A DNA stretch of 64,000 nt from Chitinophaga sp. Ak27 (GTDB lineage Bacteria > Bacteroidota > Bacteroidia > Chitinophagales > Chitinophagaceae). Position numbers and translations under genes: made by a program. The notes beneath the pieces were generated by a model. It made no database searches, had not been told where the DNA came from, and was given only the letters and a program-made list of their open reading frames with translations. Each line of letters begins with the position of its first letter. Positions within the stretch are counted from its first letter, which is position 1. Shown here piece after piece: positions 1-8,572 of this stretch. The stretch is taken from the NCBI RefSeq assembly GCF_012726295.1, contig NZ_JABAOB010000004.1:372001-436000 (forward strand). Direction: 5' to 3'.

Positions 1-885
1 TATATTATCTTCGATCGATTCTTTCCTGAATTGCGCAAATTCCTGTCCATTCATCAGGTTAGGACGTCCCTTTTGCGGAATCCGCTGAGAGCCATAATTG
101 GCGGAAAGCTGCACGGTGGGGATACCGGAGCTGCCTCTTTTGGTAGTAATGAGTACCACGCCATTTGCTCCCCTGGAACCGTAGATAGCAGTGGCAGATG
201 CATCTTTCAATACCGCCATGGATTCGATGTCCTGGGGATTAATCGCATTCATAGGGTCTGATACCTGGTCGGAAGAGGAAGCCAGCGGGTAGCCATCTAC
301 TACATATAGTGGCTGGCTGCCTGCGCCCACCGCACCGATACCACGTACCTGTACCTGCGGGCCGCCACCGGGAATACCATTGGAAGTACTGACCTGTATG
401 CCGGCAATCTGTCCGGATAAAGCCTGGTCAGGACCTGCCACCGGCATGTCTTTTACATTTTTCATAGACACGATGCCTACGGATCCGGTAACGTCTTTTT
501 TCTGTTGGGTACCATAGCCAACTACTACCACCTGGTTGAGCACTTTATTGCTCGGCTCCAGTTGCATGCTTATTTTAGTGCGGCTGCCCACCGCCACTGT
601 TTTGGAAATGTACCCGATGATACTGAATACGAGTGAATCTGTGCTGGCGGCGGCAATGGTGTATCGGCCATTGGCATCGCTGAAAGTTCCCTGGCTGCTT
701 CCTTTTACGCCGATAGTAACGCTGGGTAGCGGGGAATTGCTACCGGCGTCGGTAACCTGTCCGCTAATATTGCTTTTCTGCGCATAACTGTCGTACGCAC
801 AACAAAACATGAATAACGAGAACGTTGCGCCAAAAGGTACGAAAATGAGTGGTCGTTTACGATAAAGGCTGAATGCTTTAATCAT
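1..885 (-). CDS. SusC/RagA-family TonB-dependent outer-membrane receptor, N-terminal 295 residues (runs off the left edge)
   Basis: Open frame with no stop, cut by the window edge. Residues 1-36 form a signal peptide ending near SYAQ. Residues 38-111 are a carboxypeptidase-regulatory-like beta domain (ISGQVTDAG at 40-48). The plug domain follows with VVVVGYGTQQKKD at 119-131, LYVVDGYP at 193-200 and DASATAIYGSRGANGV at 228-243, the hallmark SusC series. The family imports oligosaccharides with a SusD partner, which would lie beyond the edge. Its upstream region carries 10-bp repeats matching those in front of rhaT, so I infer that its substrate is a rhamnose-containing glycan. Confidence 0.93.
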   Translation of the reverse strand, partial: MIKAFSLYRKRPLIFVPFGATFSLFMFCCAYDSYAQKSNISGQVTDAGSNSPLPSVTIGVKGSSQGTFSDANGRYTIAAASTDSLVFSIIGYISKTVAVGSRTKISMQLEPSNKVLNQVVVVGYGTQQKKDVTGSVGIVSMKNVKDMPVAGPDQALSGQIAGIQVSTSNGIPGGGPQVQVRGIGAVGAGSQPLYVVDGYPLASSSDQVSDPMNAINPQDIESMAVLKDASATAIYGSRGANGVVLITTKRGSSGIPTVQLSANYGSQRIPQKGRPNLMNGQEFAQFRKESIEDNI

Positions 886-955
886 AACAAGTGGAATTTG
901 TGGTGATGAAACGGCAATGATTTACGGAATCCAATTTAGTCGAAGAATAATACAT

Positions 956-1000
956 TCCTGTCCTGTTGTGTCCTGTACTGTCCTGTACTGTCCTGTATTC
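956..1000 (-). promoter_or_regulatory. Tandem 10-bp direct repeats, candidate GntR operator of the SusC gene
   Basis: On the minus strand, units CAGGACAGTA, CAGGACAGTA, a degenerate CAGGACACAA and a final CAGGA follow each other with a 10-bp period, about 70 to 115 bp before the SusC start at 885. Eight of ten bases match the unit CATGACAGTG found twice in front of rhaT (7391-7410). One helical-turn spacing suits a regulator binding one DNA face. Operator function is inferred. Confidence 0.6.
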
Positions 1001-1129
1001 ATACCCCATTTTTAGAGGACTTTCGGATGAATGGCGTATGAAAAGCACAAAAAAAGCTTTAATTTTCGCTTCACTTATCCGATGTTAAGCATTGCAAACC
1101 GGAAGTATATCGCTTATAAAATCCGATCC

Positions 1130-1885
1130 ATGAGAATGAAAAAACTACGTTTACCACTAGTGGCATTATTTGCCCTGTTAAGTGCCAACACTTTTGCCCA
1201 ACAACAAACAGTAGACACGGCCAAACAAAGAAAACAGTTTGAGGAACTGATGAAACAGGATTGGGCCTGCCTGAAATGTTTCCAGGAAGAAAATACCAAA
1301 GTGGCGCCGCCTAAGGCAGGAGAGCAACGGATCGTATTCATGGGTAACTCTATCACGATTGGCTGGAAGAATGCCCACCCTGAGTTCTTTGAAGGGAAAC
1401 CCTATATCAACAGGGGTATCAGTGGGCAAACCACCTCCCAGATGCTGATCCGCTTCCGGCCTGATGTGATTAACCTGAAACCCAAAGTGGTGGTAATTTT
1501 AGCAGGTACCAACGACATCGCCGGCAATACAGGTTATACGCCGGTGGAAACTATCTTCGGCAATATCGTATCTATGACGGAGCTGGCGAAGGCCAACGGT
1601 ATTAAAGTGATACTGTCGACGGTATTGCCGGTGTATGAGTACCCATGGAGAAAGGGTATGGGTATCGATGCTGTAGGGAAAATCGCGGATCTTAACCAAC
1701 GCCTGAAAGACTATGCCGCAAAAAATAATTGCGTATATCTTGATTATTTTTCTGCTATGGAAGATGATAAAAAAGGCCTGAAAGCAGAGTTGACCTACGA
1801 TGGCGTACACCCGAATAAAGCCGGTTACCTGGTGATGGAACCGCTGGTGGAAAAAGCAATTGCAACTGCGCTCAAAAAGAAATAA
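1130..1885 (+). CDS. Secreted SGNH/GDSL-type esterase
   Basis: A 251-residue SGNH hydrolase. I chose the ATG at 1130 (or 1136) because it opens directly into the signal peptide MKKLRLPLVALFALLSANTF; the frame is open further upstream to 1031 but that extension is not hydrophobic. Block I reads GNSIT with the nucleophile Ser74, where Asn replaces the usual Asp of GDS, and block V reads DGVHPN (Asp224, His227). Such enzymes usually remove acyl, often acetyl, groups from carbohydrates. It touches the next ORF (stop at 1885, next ATG at 1886), so the two are probably co-transcribed. The substrate is unknown. Confidence 0.88.
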   Translation: MRMKKLRLPLVALFALLSANTFAQQQTVDTAKQRKQFEELMKQDWACLKCFQEENTKVAPPKAGEQRIVFMGNSITIGWKNAHPEFFEGKPYINRGISGQTTSQMLIRFRPDVINLKPKVVVILAGTNDIAGNTGYTPVETIFGNIVSMTELAKANGIKVILSTVLPVYEYPWRKGMGIDAVGKIADLNQRLKDYAAKNNCVYLDYFSAMEDDKKGLKAELTYDGVHPNKAGYLVMEPLVEKAIATALKKK

Positions 1886-2917
1886 ATGCTGACACGGACA
1901 TTATTGCTGGCGGGAATATTTTCCTGTACTGTTAACCTCCTGGGCGCGCAGCAACGTTGGGCGCCCGCTATCGACTCCATCCTGGCAGTAAAGCAGATCC
2001 GCGCCTTCAATGGCGTAGTGCTGATTGCAAAAGATGGGAAAGTTCAATATGAAAAGAGCATCGGGTATGCTGACCGCGAAAAAAAGCGTCAACTGGATAT
2101 GGACAGCCGCTTTATTATTATGTCTGTTACCAAGCAGATAACCGCGGTAATGGTATTGCAGGAAGCAGAGAAGGGGCGTATACAACTGCAACAAACGTTG
2201 CGTACTTACCTGCCGGATTTTCCCGATAGGTGGGCAGACACTATTACGGTTCATCAGTTGCTGAACCACACTTCCGGCGTGGTTTGGTACGATCAGCCGC
2301 TGGCATTTACGCCTGGTTCCCGTTATGCCTATTCCAATTTTGGATATGCGCTGCTGAAGCAGGTATTGGAAAAGGTGACAGGGCAACCTTACCGCGCATT
2401 AGCCAGTATCCTGTTTAAAAAATGCGGCATGTCGCATTCCGGTGTGGCTGGCCAGCTGCCGGCCATACAGGGGTATGCCTACAGCGAAAAAGTTCCCGGG
2501 GACATATTAACGCCGAAAGATACTATCCCCGACTTCCTGTTGGCAGGAGCAGGCGTAGTGTCTACCGCAGGCGACCTCCTGCGCTGGAACCAGCATTTGC
2601 ATGGAGGAAAGTTATTGAGGGATAGCAGCTATCAGGCTATGATCACTGCCTGGCAGCACCGCGACCACAGCATATTAGGCAGGATGGGCGCCGGCTACGG
2701 TGTATTACTTACAGATGATAAAAAAGAGATAGGACATACCGGTTACATGTCGCAATTAGGATTTACGACCATCAACCTGTATTTCCCGGCTACCCGAACC
2801 AGTATGATTGTGTTGGAAAATGTGGCGTGGAAAGAGTCAGACCTGCCACATGGATTTTCGTTCGAGAAAGACATCCTGTCGCTGATATCGCCGGTGGCAA
2901 AGGAAAATCACCGGTAA
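1886..2917 (+). CDS. Serine hydrolase, class C beta-lactamase/penicillin-binding fold
   Basis: A 343-residue secreted protein with an N-terminal hydrophobic signal ending at LLGAQQ. It shows the three active-site motifs of the family: SVTK (Ser80, Lys83), YSN (Tyr149, Asn151) and GHTG at 283-286 in place of KTG. Proteins with this set are more often esterases, D-amino-peptidases or of unknown role than true beta-lactamases. The start codon follows the previous stop with no gap, which suggests translational coupling with the SGNH esterase. Resistance to beta-lactams cannot be inferred from the sequence. Confidence 0.88.
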   Translation: MLTRTLLLAGIFSCTVNLLGAQQRWAPAIDSILAVKQIRAFNGVVLIAKDGKVQYEKSIGYADREKKRQLDMDSRFIIMSVTKQITAVMVLQEAEKGRIQLQQTLRTYLPDFPDRWADTITVHQLLNHTSGVVWYDQPLAFTPGSRYAYSNFGYALLKQVLEKVTGQPYRALASILFKKCGMSHSGVAGQLPAIQGYAYSEKVPGDILTPKDTIPDFLLAGAGVVSTAGDLLRWNQHLHGGKLLRDSSYQAMITAWQHRDHSILGRMGAGYGVLLTDDKKEIGHTGYMSQLGFTTINLYFPATRTSMIVLENVAWKESDLPHGFSFEKDILSLISPVAKENHR

Positions 2918-3018
2918 CAGCATTTTATCACGATAATTTGTTAAAATTTTCTCAACGTGTTTTTTAATCCGGACATTTTCCGCTAACTTCATTTCTCACC
3001 AAAGAAAAGGAGGTATTC

Positions 3019-3066
3019 ATGTTATCTACAGTATATTCATGGACACCTGCGGTTGATTTAGTTTAA
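3019..3066 (+). CDS. Putative 15-codon peptide or leader ORF
   Basis: ATG at 3019 gives the 15-residue peptide MLSTVYSWTPAVDLV and a TAA at 3064. It is preceded by AAGGAGG at 3008-3014, a full Shine-Dalgarno sequence, which is rare in Bacteroidota. It lies in a 312-bp gap between the serine hydrolase and the exonuclease and is followed by two hairpins. It may be a translated small peptide, a leader, or part of a small RNA. No function is recognised. Confidence 0.35.
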   Translation: MLSTVYSWTPAVDLV

Positions 3067-3092
3067 CCAAAGGGGGCTCCATTTGAGCACTG

Positions 3093-3110
3093 TTAACGCT
3101 TTGGCGTTAA
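3093..3110 (+). repeat. Perfect 7-bp hairpin after the 15-codon ORF
   Basis: TTAACGC (3093-3099), loop TTTG, GCGTTAA (3104-3110). It abuts the following terminator hairpin, so the two stems form a tandem 3' structure typical of a short transcript end. Confidence 0.5.
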
Positions 3111-3143
3111 AGGCATCCTGGCATTGCCGGGATGCCTTTTTCT
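3109..3143 (+). terminator. Intrinsic terminator in the 2918-3230 gap
   Basis: AGGCATCC (3111-3118) pairs with GGATGCCT (3130-3137), with an inner GGC/GCC stem and a TTTTTCTTTT tract immediately after. It ends either the hydrolase operon or a separate small transcript containing the 15-codon ORF. Confidence 0.75.
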
Positions 3144-3174
3144 TTTACCGCAGGGGCCGTAATATTATATTTTA

Positions 3175-3182
3175 TATTTTTG
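3175..3182 (+). promoter_or_regulatory. Candidate -7 box (TATTTTTG) of the exonuclease gene
   Basis: Matches the Bacteroidota consensus TAnnTTTG, 48 bp before the ATG at 3231. No clear -33 TTTG was seen. Confidence 0.4.
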
Positions 3183-3230
3183 TGAGATGAATAATGAATT
3201 GTTAAACCCCCAAACTAAAATTTAAGTAAT

Positions 3231-3746
3231 ATGGCTTTTATTATGGTGGATGTAGAGTGCGATGGCCCTATCCCCGGCGACTACTCCATGATTTCATTCG
3301 GTGCCGTACTGGTAAATGATGCGCTGGACGAAACCTTTTATGGACAATTAAAACCTATATCTGACAAGTTTATTCCCGAAGCATTGGCTGTATCCAACAT
3401 TACCCGTGAAGAAACCCTGACCTTCGGCGATCCGGTAGCGGTAATGACACATTTTCGTGACTGGATTACTTCGGTCAGTAAAGATCGTCCCATTTTTATC
3501 AGCGATAACAACGGCTTTGACTGGATGTTTATTTGCTGGTACTTTCATCATTTCCTGGGTGAAAACCCCTTCGGACACAGCTCCCAGAACCTGGGCAGCA
3601 TGTACAAGGGCCTGATGAAGGACACGTTTGAAAACTTCAAACATCTGCGCAAAACCGCGCATACGCATCATCCCGTAGACGATGCCCGGGGAAATGCTGA
3701 AGCCCTGCTAACCATGAAAAAGGAATTGGGGCTCAAAATAAAATGA
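3231..3746 (+). CDS. DnaQ-fold 3'-5' exonuclease
   Basis: A 171-residue protein consisting of one DEDD exonuclease domain. The ExoI motif is VDVECDG with Asp7 and Glu9. The ExoIII region near the C-terminus reads HHPVDDARGNAEA (His146/His147, Asp151) and fits the DEDDh type. Size and architecture resemble stand-alone oligoribonuclease or RNase T-like proteins rather than a polymerase proofreading subunit. It is a single gene, preceded by a terminator and convergent with the FtsX permease gene only 8 bp away. The substrate, RNA or DNA, cannot be told from the sequence. Confidence 0.82.
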   Translation: MAFIMVDVECDGPIPGDYSMISFGAVLVNDALDETFYGQLKPISDKFIPEALAVSNITREETLTFGDPVAVMTHFRDWITSVSKDRPIFISDNNGFDWMFICWYFHHFLGENPFGHSSQNLGSMYKGLMKDTFENFKHLRKTAHTHHPVDDARGNAEALLTMKKELGLKIK

Positions 3747-3754
3747 TAACCACC

Positions 3755-6109
3755 TTATCGCAGGTTTTGGGCCGGGTTCACCAGCCCTGCTTTAATTGCC
3801 TGGTAAGCAATGGTGATAGCAGCAATAACGATCGATAAAATAATTGCTACCAGGAAAATACCGCCGCCAATATGCATCTGGTAGGCAAAATGTTCCAGCC
3901 AGTGTTGCATCACGTAGTAAGTAAGAGGCGCAGCGATGCAGAAAGCAACAATGATCAGGATAATAAATTCTTTTGCAAATAAGCCCACAATACTCCATAC
4001 TGTAGCGCCTAATACTTTTCGGATACTCATCTCTTTGGTACGTTGTACCGCCGCATAAGCTACGAGGCCATAAAGACCAAAGCACCCAATCACGATGGCC
4101 AGGAAAGAGAAAATCCGGAAGGCAGTGTATATTTTTTGTTCCTGCCTGTACATATCTGCAATCCGATCGTCAAGGAAGCGGTAAGCAAACTGGTTATCAG
4201 TAAAAATAGCCGACCACACCTTGTCGATGGCGGCAATGGTCTTACCCATATCCGTGGGTTGAATCCTGATATTCACTGCGCCGAATGCGTCAGGCTCATT
4301 GATCAGCACACAAGGCCTTCTTTGTTTATACCGCGATTCACTCTGAAAATCATGCACTACGCCGGTAATGAGACAGGTATTGCTGCCTAAGTTGAAACGC
4401 TTCCCAATGGCCTGTTGCGGAGTTTGTATATGTATCTTATGCATCAGGGTTTCATTCACGACCACTTGTCGCACCGTATCGCCTTCCCTTTGCCGGTGAA
4501 CATTTTCTCCCGCCAGTATTTTCATATCAAACATGGGAAGATATTGCTCGTCGATGAATTTAATTTCTGTAACATCATTTTTGGTGATACCAACATCGGG
4601 ACAAGTAAACGGCGCAAAGGCATTGTTGGACACCGGGTCACCGGAGCCAAAACTCATTTGTTGAATTCCCGGATTTGCGGCCAGTTGCTCACGCATCACC
4701 TCCCGTTTTGTTTCATCCGGTAAAGGGATAGAAATCACTGCTTCTTTATTGAAGCCGAGGTCCTTATTTTTCAGAAAATCCATCTGGTAGCCCACAATCA
4801 ATGTTCCGGCAATGAGCACCTGGGAAATGCCGAATTGCGCGGATACCAGCACTTTACGAAGCCCTAATCCTTTGAAGCTGATATTCGTGTTAGCTTTTAA
4901 GGCATTGGTAGGATTAAAGGCTGCCTGTACAAAAGCGGGATATAACCCTGCCAATAGTATAACCGTTACCGTTATAGCTGCCAGTAGCCCCAATATGACC
5001 GGTTGCAACAGCTGGGAAACCGGTATTCTTAAATCCATCCAGGTGGCTACCAGAGGCAGGAGCAGTAGCGCCGAAATAAAACCAAGTATCACCGATATCA
5101 GGACGAGTACGGCCGTTTCTGAAAGGAATTGTAGCACCAGCTGTCCACGGTAAGCACCCAGCACTTTGCGCACACCGGTTTCCCGGGCCCGCCGTATGGC
5201 CTGCACTGTAGCCATATTGATGAAATTGATACAGGCCGTGATGATGATGAACAAGGCGATAGCCGCCAGCCCCCAATAGGTGGTTTTGCTGGTAGTGGTG
5301 TTACCAGGACTGGAAATATAGCGTTGGTCGAAATGAATATCTTTTAAAGGCTGTAGGATCAGCCTCGTGGTTTTACTGATATCAGCCCCCCAGTTTTTAG
5401 CAATGAAACCGGGCAGCCTGCGTTGTAGCTGTTCAATAGTGTAGTTTTCTGGCAGCACCACAAAGGTATTGCCACCCATAATGCGGAAGAATGCGTTGTC
5501 GGTTAATACCAACTTCTTTACGGTTTCAAAAGACACCAGCATCGAAAATACAAGGCTGGAATTCGGTGGTACGTCTTTAATTACACCAGTAACCTTCAGA
5601 TCGAACTTATTATCGAGGTTAATGAGCTGCCCAATGGGGTCTCTATCTCCAAAGTATTTCTGCGCAGTACTCCTGGTCAGTACTACTTCATTAGGCCCTG
5701 ATAGAGCATTACGCGGGTCGCCGGACAACCAGCTAAAATCAAATACCCGGAAGAAGTCGCCATCGGCAAAGGCATAGCCTTTCTGATTGTACCGGGTGTT
5801 CCCCACTTTCATCAACCCTTTTTCCCGGTACCAATACTGCGATACCAGCGGCAGTTCGGGAAAATCATTTCGTATCGCCGGTGTAACCGCCATAGACACG
5901 CTGGGATTATAATCCAGTTCGTTGAAGGTAACCCGGTAAGTGCGGTCTGCTTTCTGGTGGAAACTGTCGTAACTGAGCTCGTTCCTTACAATCAGGAATA
6001 TGATCAGGCTGGCGGCTATGCTCAATGCCAGTCCAAAGGCATTCAGGAAGGTGTAGCGTAAGTTATGGCTGATGGCCCTGGTGGCGGTTTTTAGGTAGCT
6101 GAGAAACAT
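3755..6109 (-). CDS. FtsX/MacB-type ABC transporter permease
   Basis: A 784-residue permease of the two-module type common in Bacteroidota. It has an N-terminal transmembrane helix (about residues 21-43), a MacB-like periplasmic domain, and an FtsX module after NFINMATVQAIRRARETGVR. A second periplasmic domain follows, then a second FtsX module introduced by MSIRKVLGATVWSIVG. Relatives act with a separate ATPase in exporting peptides or lipoproteins or in mechanotransmission. No ATP-binding protein is encoded nearby, so its partner must be elsewhere. It is monocistronic and convergent with the exonuclease gene. Confidence 0.9.
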   Translation of the reverse strand: MFLSYLKTATRAISHNLRYTFLNAFGLALSIAASLIIFLIVRNELSYDSFHQKADRTYRVTFNELDYNPSVSMAVTPAIRNDFPELPLVSQYWYREKGLMKVGNTRYNQKGYAFADGDFFRVFDFSWLSGDPRNALSGPNEVVLTRSTAQKYFGDRDPIGQLINLDNKFDLKVTGVIKDVPPNSSLVFSMLVSFETVKKLVLTDNAFFRIMGGNTFVVLPENYTIEQLQRRLPGFIAKNWGADISKTTRLILQPLKDIHFDQRYISSPGNTTTSKTTYWGLAAIALFIIITACINFINMATVQAIRRARETGVRKVLGAYRGQLVLQFLSETAVLVLISVILGFISALLLLPLVATWMDLRIPVSQLLQPVILGLLAAITVTVILLAGLYPAFVQAAFNPTNALKANTNISFKGLGLRKVLVSAQFGISQVLIAGTLIVGYQMDFLKNKDLGFNKEAVISIPLPDETKREVMREQLAANPGIQQMSFGSGDPVSNNAFAPFTCPDVGITKNDVTEIKFIDEQYLPMFDMKILAGENVHRQREGDTVRQVVVNETLMHKIHIQTPQQAIGKRFNLGSNTCLITGVVHDFQSESRYKQRRPCVLINEPDAFGAVNIRIQPTDMGKTIAAIDKVWSAIFTDNQFAYRFLDDRIADMYRQEQKIYTAFRIFSFLAIVIGCFGLYGLVAYAAVQRTKEMSIRKVLGATVWSIVGLFAKEFIILIIVAFCIAAPLTYYVMQHWLEHFAYQMHIGGGIFLVAIILSIVIAAITIAYQAIKAGLVNPAQNLR

Positions 6110-6208
6110 GTAATGGATTTTATGTATCAGTCAATTCCATCACTATTTTAAGACCAGGATTCCGTAACTGTATTTTTAGCTGTGTTATGTATTTTAATTA
6201 TTTAGATG

Positions 6209-6246
6209 TGTCCGTAATTGTCATATAAGATGTCCGATTCCGGACA
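6209..6246 (-). promoter_or_regulatory. TGTCCG palindrome plus extra half-site upstream of the FtsX permease
   Basis: TGTCCG (6231-6236), ATTC, CGGACA (6241-6246) form a perfect dyad, and another TGTCCG sits at 6209-6214, 22 bp from the first. The site lies 100-137 bp before the permease start at 6109, and just past the stop of the GntR gene. This is plausibly an activator or repressor site; the cognate factor is unknown. Confidence 0.4.
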
Positions 6247-6262
6247 TTTGTCGCAGGGGGCA

Positions 6263-7294
6263 TTACAACGATGCCCGCATCGTGACGTAAAACGGTACCT
6301 CAATCTGCGCCCTGGAATGATCTTGTATCAGTTGTGCCGCCATTTCTCCCATACACCGGAAATCAGTGGAAATAGTGGTAATACCATTCAGGATATATTT
6401 CTTCAACGGTGTTTCGTTATAAGAAATTACTCCCACATCTTTTCCTATCTGCAGGTTCAGCGAAATAATCCGTTCAATGAGAGAGACAAGGTCATTTTCG
6501 CGGAGATTGATGTATACGTCGCCTGGCTGTATATTTTCTTCCGAAATCTCATTTACTTTTTTACTGTTGAAAGCGTAGTTCTGGCAAAACTGTACAAACC
6601 CTTCATAAATTTCTTCAGGGTAATAGGTGTTTTCCGGGTAAATAATTTTCAGGGTATGGTACTGTTGCAGTTTGTCCCTGGCCTGTTCCAGCGCCCCATA
6701 GATATCTTCCTGGAAGTTTTCATATACGGCACCATATTCGCCGGTAACGCCTTTCAGCTTTTTGTCCAGTAATATCAGCTTTTCTTTAGGGATGGTATTA
6801 ATCACCTCGTCTACATGCTCCCAACGCTCCCGGAAATGGGGGAGTATCACGACATGGGTATATTCGTTGATGTTTTGTGACAGCAATTTTTTAAACAAAC
6901 TGAAGTCGCTATTGTAAATATAGAAGTCAATGTTGGCCTGTTCTCCTAACTTGTCAGCAAAAGAGTCGTAGATGATTTTTTTGTGCTCACTCAGTTTGTT
7001 GAACAACAGCAATATTTTATATTGTTGGTCCAAGTTGGTTTGTTGTACATAATATCCTTTACCAGGTACCGACCCCAGGATGCCCAGGCTCTTCAGGTAT
7101 TTATAGGCCTTTTCCGCAGTATCCCGCGATATCTCGAAGGCATAGCTAACCTCGTTGATAGAAGGCAGTATATCATCCTGTTGTACTTTCTGATCTACAA
7201 TGGCTTTGATAATGGAATTAGCCAGCTGATAGTATTTGGGAGTAGCAGAGAAGTCATCTATAAACAGGTATTTAAAAATCGGATGTTGCTTCAT
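6263..7294 (-). CDS. GntR-type regulator with sugar-binding domain, likely rhamnose regulator
   Basis: A 343-residue protein. Residues 1-80 are a GntR winged helix-turn-helix (LPSINEVSYAFEISRDTAEK, then GILGSVPGKGYYV). The remainder looks like a periplasmic-binding/LacI effector domain, as in AraR of Bacillus. It is transcribed divergently from rhaT, with two direct repeats of CATGACAGTK between them. From context I infer that it controls the rhamnose operon and the SusC gene. The effector, L-rhamnose or a catabolic intermediate, is not visible in the sequence. Confidence 0.85.
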   Translation of the reverse strand: MKQHPIFKYLFIDDFSATPKYYQLANSIIKAIVDQKVQQDDILPSINEVSYAFEISRDTAEKAYKYLKSLGILGSVPGKGYYVQQTNLDQQYKILLLFNKLSEHKKIIYDSFADKLGEQANIDFYIYNSDFSLFKKLLSQNINEYTHVVILPHFRERWEHVDEVINTIPKEKLILLDKKLKGVTGEYGAVYENFQEDIYGALEQARDKLQQYHTLKIIYPENTYYPEEIYEGFVQFCQNYAFNSKKVNEISEENIQPGDVYINLRENDLVSLIERIISLNLQIGKDVGVISYNETPLKKYILNGITTISTDFRCMGEMAAQLIQDHSRAQIEVPFYVTMRASL

Positions 7295-7390
7295 AGTACG
7301 TCAGTTATTAATCTTTCCGTGGAGTCAGTGATCAGCTTTTCGGGACAATGATAGTGATTTAATTCTATAAATGGTAATGGGCGCAGGAGG

Positions 7391-7410
7391 CATGACAGTG
7401 CATGACAGTT
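7391..7410 (+). promoter_or_regulatory. Tandem 10-bp operator repeats between the GntR gene and rhaT
   Basis: CATGACAGTG followed directly by CATGACAGTT. The pair is 18 bp upstream of a TATTTTTA element (7428-7435) that could be the rhaT -7 box, so bound protein would cover the -33 region. The unit matches the repeats at 956-1000 in 8 of 10 bases. Confidence 0.6.
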
Positions 7411-7474
7411 TTAAAATATACAAGCTTTATTTTTACGAAATATTAGTTTCCACGTTACAAATTAGTACATCATT

Positions 7475-8530
7475 ATGCAGGCTTTATTGGGAGTTTTATT
7501 CCACTTTATAGGTGGTTTTGCATCCGGAAGTTTTTATATCCCTTACAAGAAGGTGAAGGGGTGGAGCTGGGAGAGTTATTGGATTGTAGGTGGCATTTTT
7601 TCCTGGCTGGTAGTGCCATTGTTTGCTGCCTGGCTAACAGTGCCGGGTTTCCTCGATATCATTACCGGCACAGAAGGCCCGGTGCTTTTCTGGACCTGGT
7701 TCCTGGGCGTTTTATGGGGGATCGGCGGTTTAACTTTCGGGCTGTCTATGCGCTACCTGGGAATGTCGCTGGGTATGGCGGTAGCACTGGGCTTTTGCTC
7801 TGCATTTGGAGCGCTTATTCCTCCTGTTTACCGGCAGTTGTTTACCAGCGATCCCAATACCCTGAGTGCCATGTTCCATACCAGCAGGGGCAGCTATGTG
7901 CTAATGGGGGTAGCAGTATGCCTGGTAGGTATTGCTATCTGCGGCCGTGCAGGGATGATGAAGGAGAAGGAGTTGTCGGAAGAACAGAAAACAGCCAGTA
8001 TAAAGGAATTTAATCTCCGTAAAGGATTGGTGGTTGCCATTGTTTCCGGTATACTAAGCGCCTGTATGAGTTTCGCTATCAGCGCCGGCAACAGTATGGG
8101 AAAGGCGGCGGTAGCCAATGATGCCAACCCTCTGTTTAAGAACAATGTTATCTTTGTCATCATAATGTTAGGTGGGTTAACTACCAATTTTATCTGGTGT
8201 ATGATCCTGAATAGCCGTAACCGCTCGTTCGGTGATTATACCAATAAGGAAACCCCGTTGGTAAAAAACTATTTGTTCGCCGCCATTGCCGGCACTACCT
8301 GGTTTTTGCAGTTTTTTTTCTACGGCATGGGCGAAAGCAAGCTGGGCAACGATGCCAGCTCCTGGATATTGCATATGGCCTTTATTATCCTGATCTCCGG
8401 CATGTGGGGATTTGTGCTGAAAGAATGGAAGAATGCCAGCAGAAAAACGTTTGTTACTATTTCACTTGGTATATTCACCATCATCCTGTCCGTTGTACTC
8501 GTAGGATATGGCAACTCACTTGATTATTAA
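7475..8530 (+). CDS. rhaT: L-rhamnose/H+ symporter RhaT
   Basis: A 351-residue inner-membrane protein with about ten hydrophobic helices. It keeps the RhaT pattern GGFASGSFYIPYKKVKGWSWE near the N-terminus and GLTFGLSMRYLGMSLGMAVA in the middle. RhaT imports L-rhamnose with a proton. It is the first gene of the rhamnose operon, with the aldolase fusion 42 bp downstream. The length agrees with the family. Confidence 0.93.
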   Translation: MQALLGVLFHFIGGFASGSFYIPYKKVKGWSWESYWIVGGIFSWLVVPLFAAWLTVPGFLDIITGTEGPVLFWTWFLGVLWGIGGLTFGLSMRYLGMSLGMAVALGFCSAFGALIPPVYRQLFTSDPNTLSAMFHTSRGSYVLMGVAVCLVGIAICGRAGMMKEKELSEEQKTASIKEFNLRKGLVVAIVSGILSACMSFAISAGNSMGKAAVANDANPLFKNNVIFVIIMLGGLTTNFIWCMILNSRNRSFGDYTNKETPLVKNYLFAAIAGTTWFLQFFFYGMGESKLGNDASSWILHMAFIILISGMWGFVLKEWKNASRKTFVTISLGIFTIILSVVLVGYGNSLDY

Positions 8531-8572
8531 CCTGCAGTATTACCGCAATTAAAAACGTTAAAATTATATAGT

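Noticed and set aside
956..1000. Short tandem repeats that could be taken for a CRISPR remnant
   Set aside because: The unit is 10 bp with no spacers, no cas genes are nearby, and the same unit occurs in front of rhaT; an operator explains it better.
1886..2917. Calling the SVTK/YSN protein a beta-lactamase resistance gene
   Set aside because: The third motif is HTG rather than KTG and the genomic context is esterase-like; the fold alone does not show resistance.
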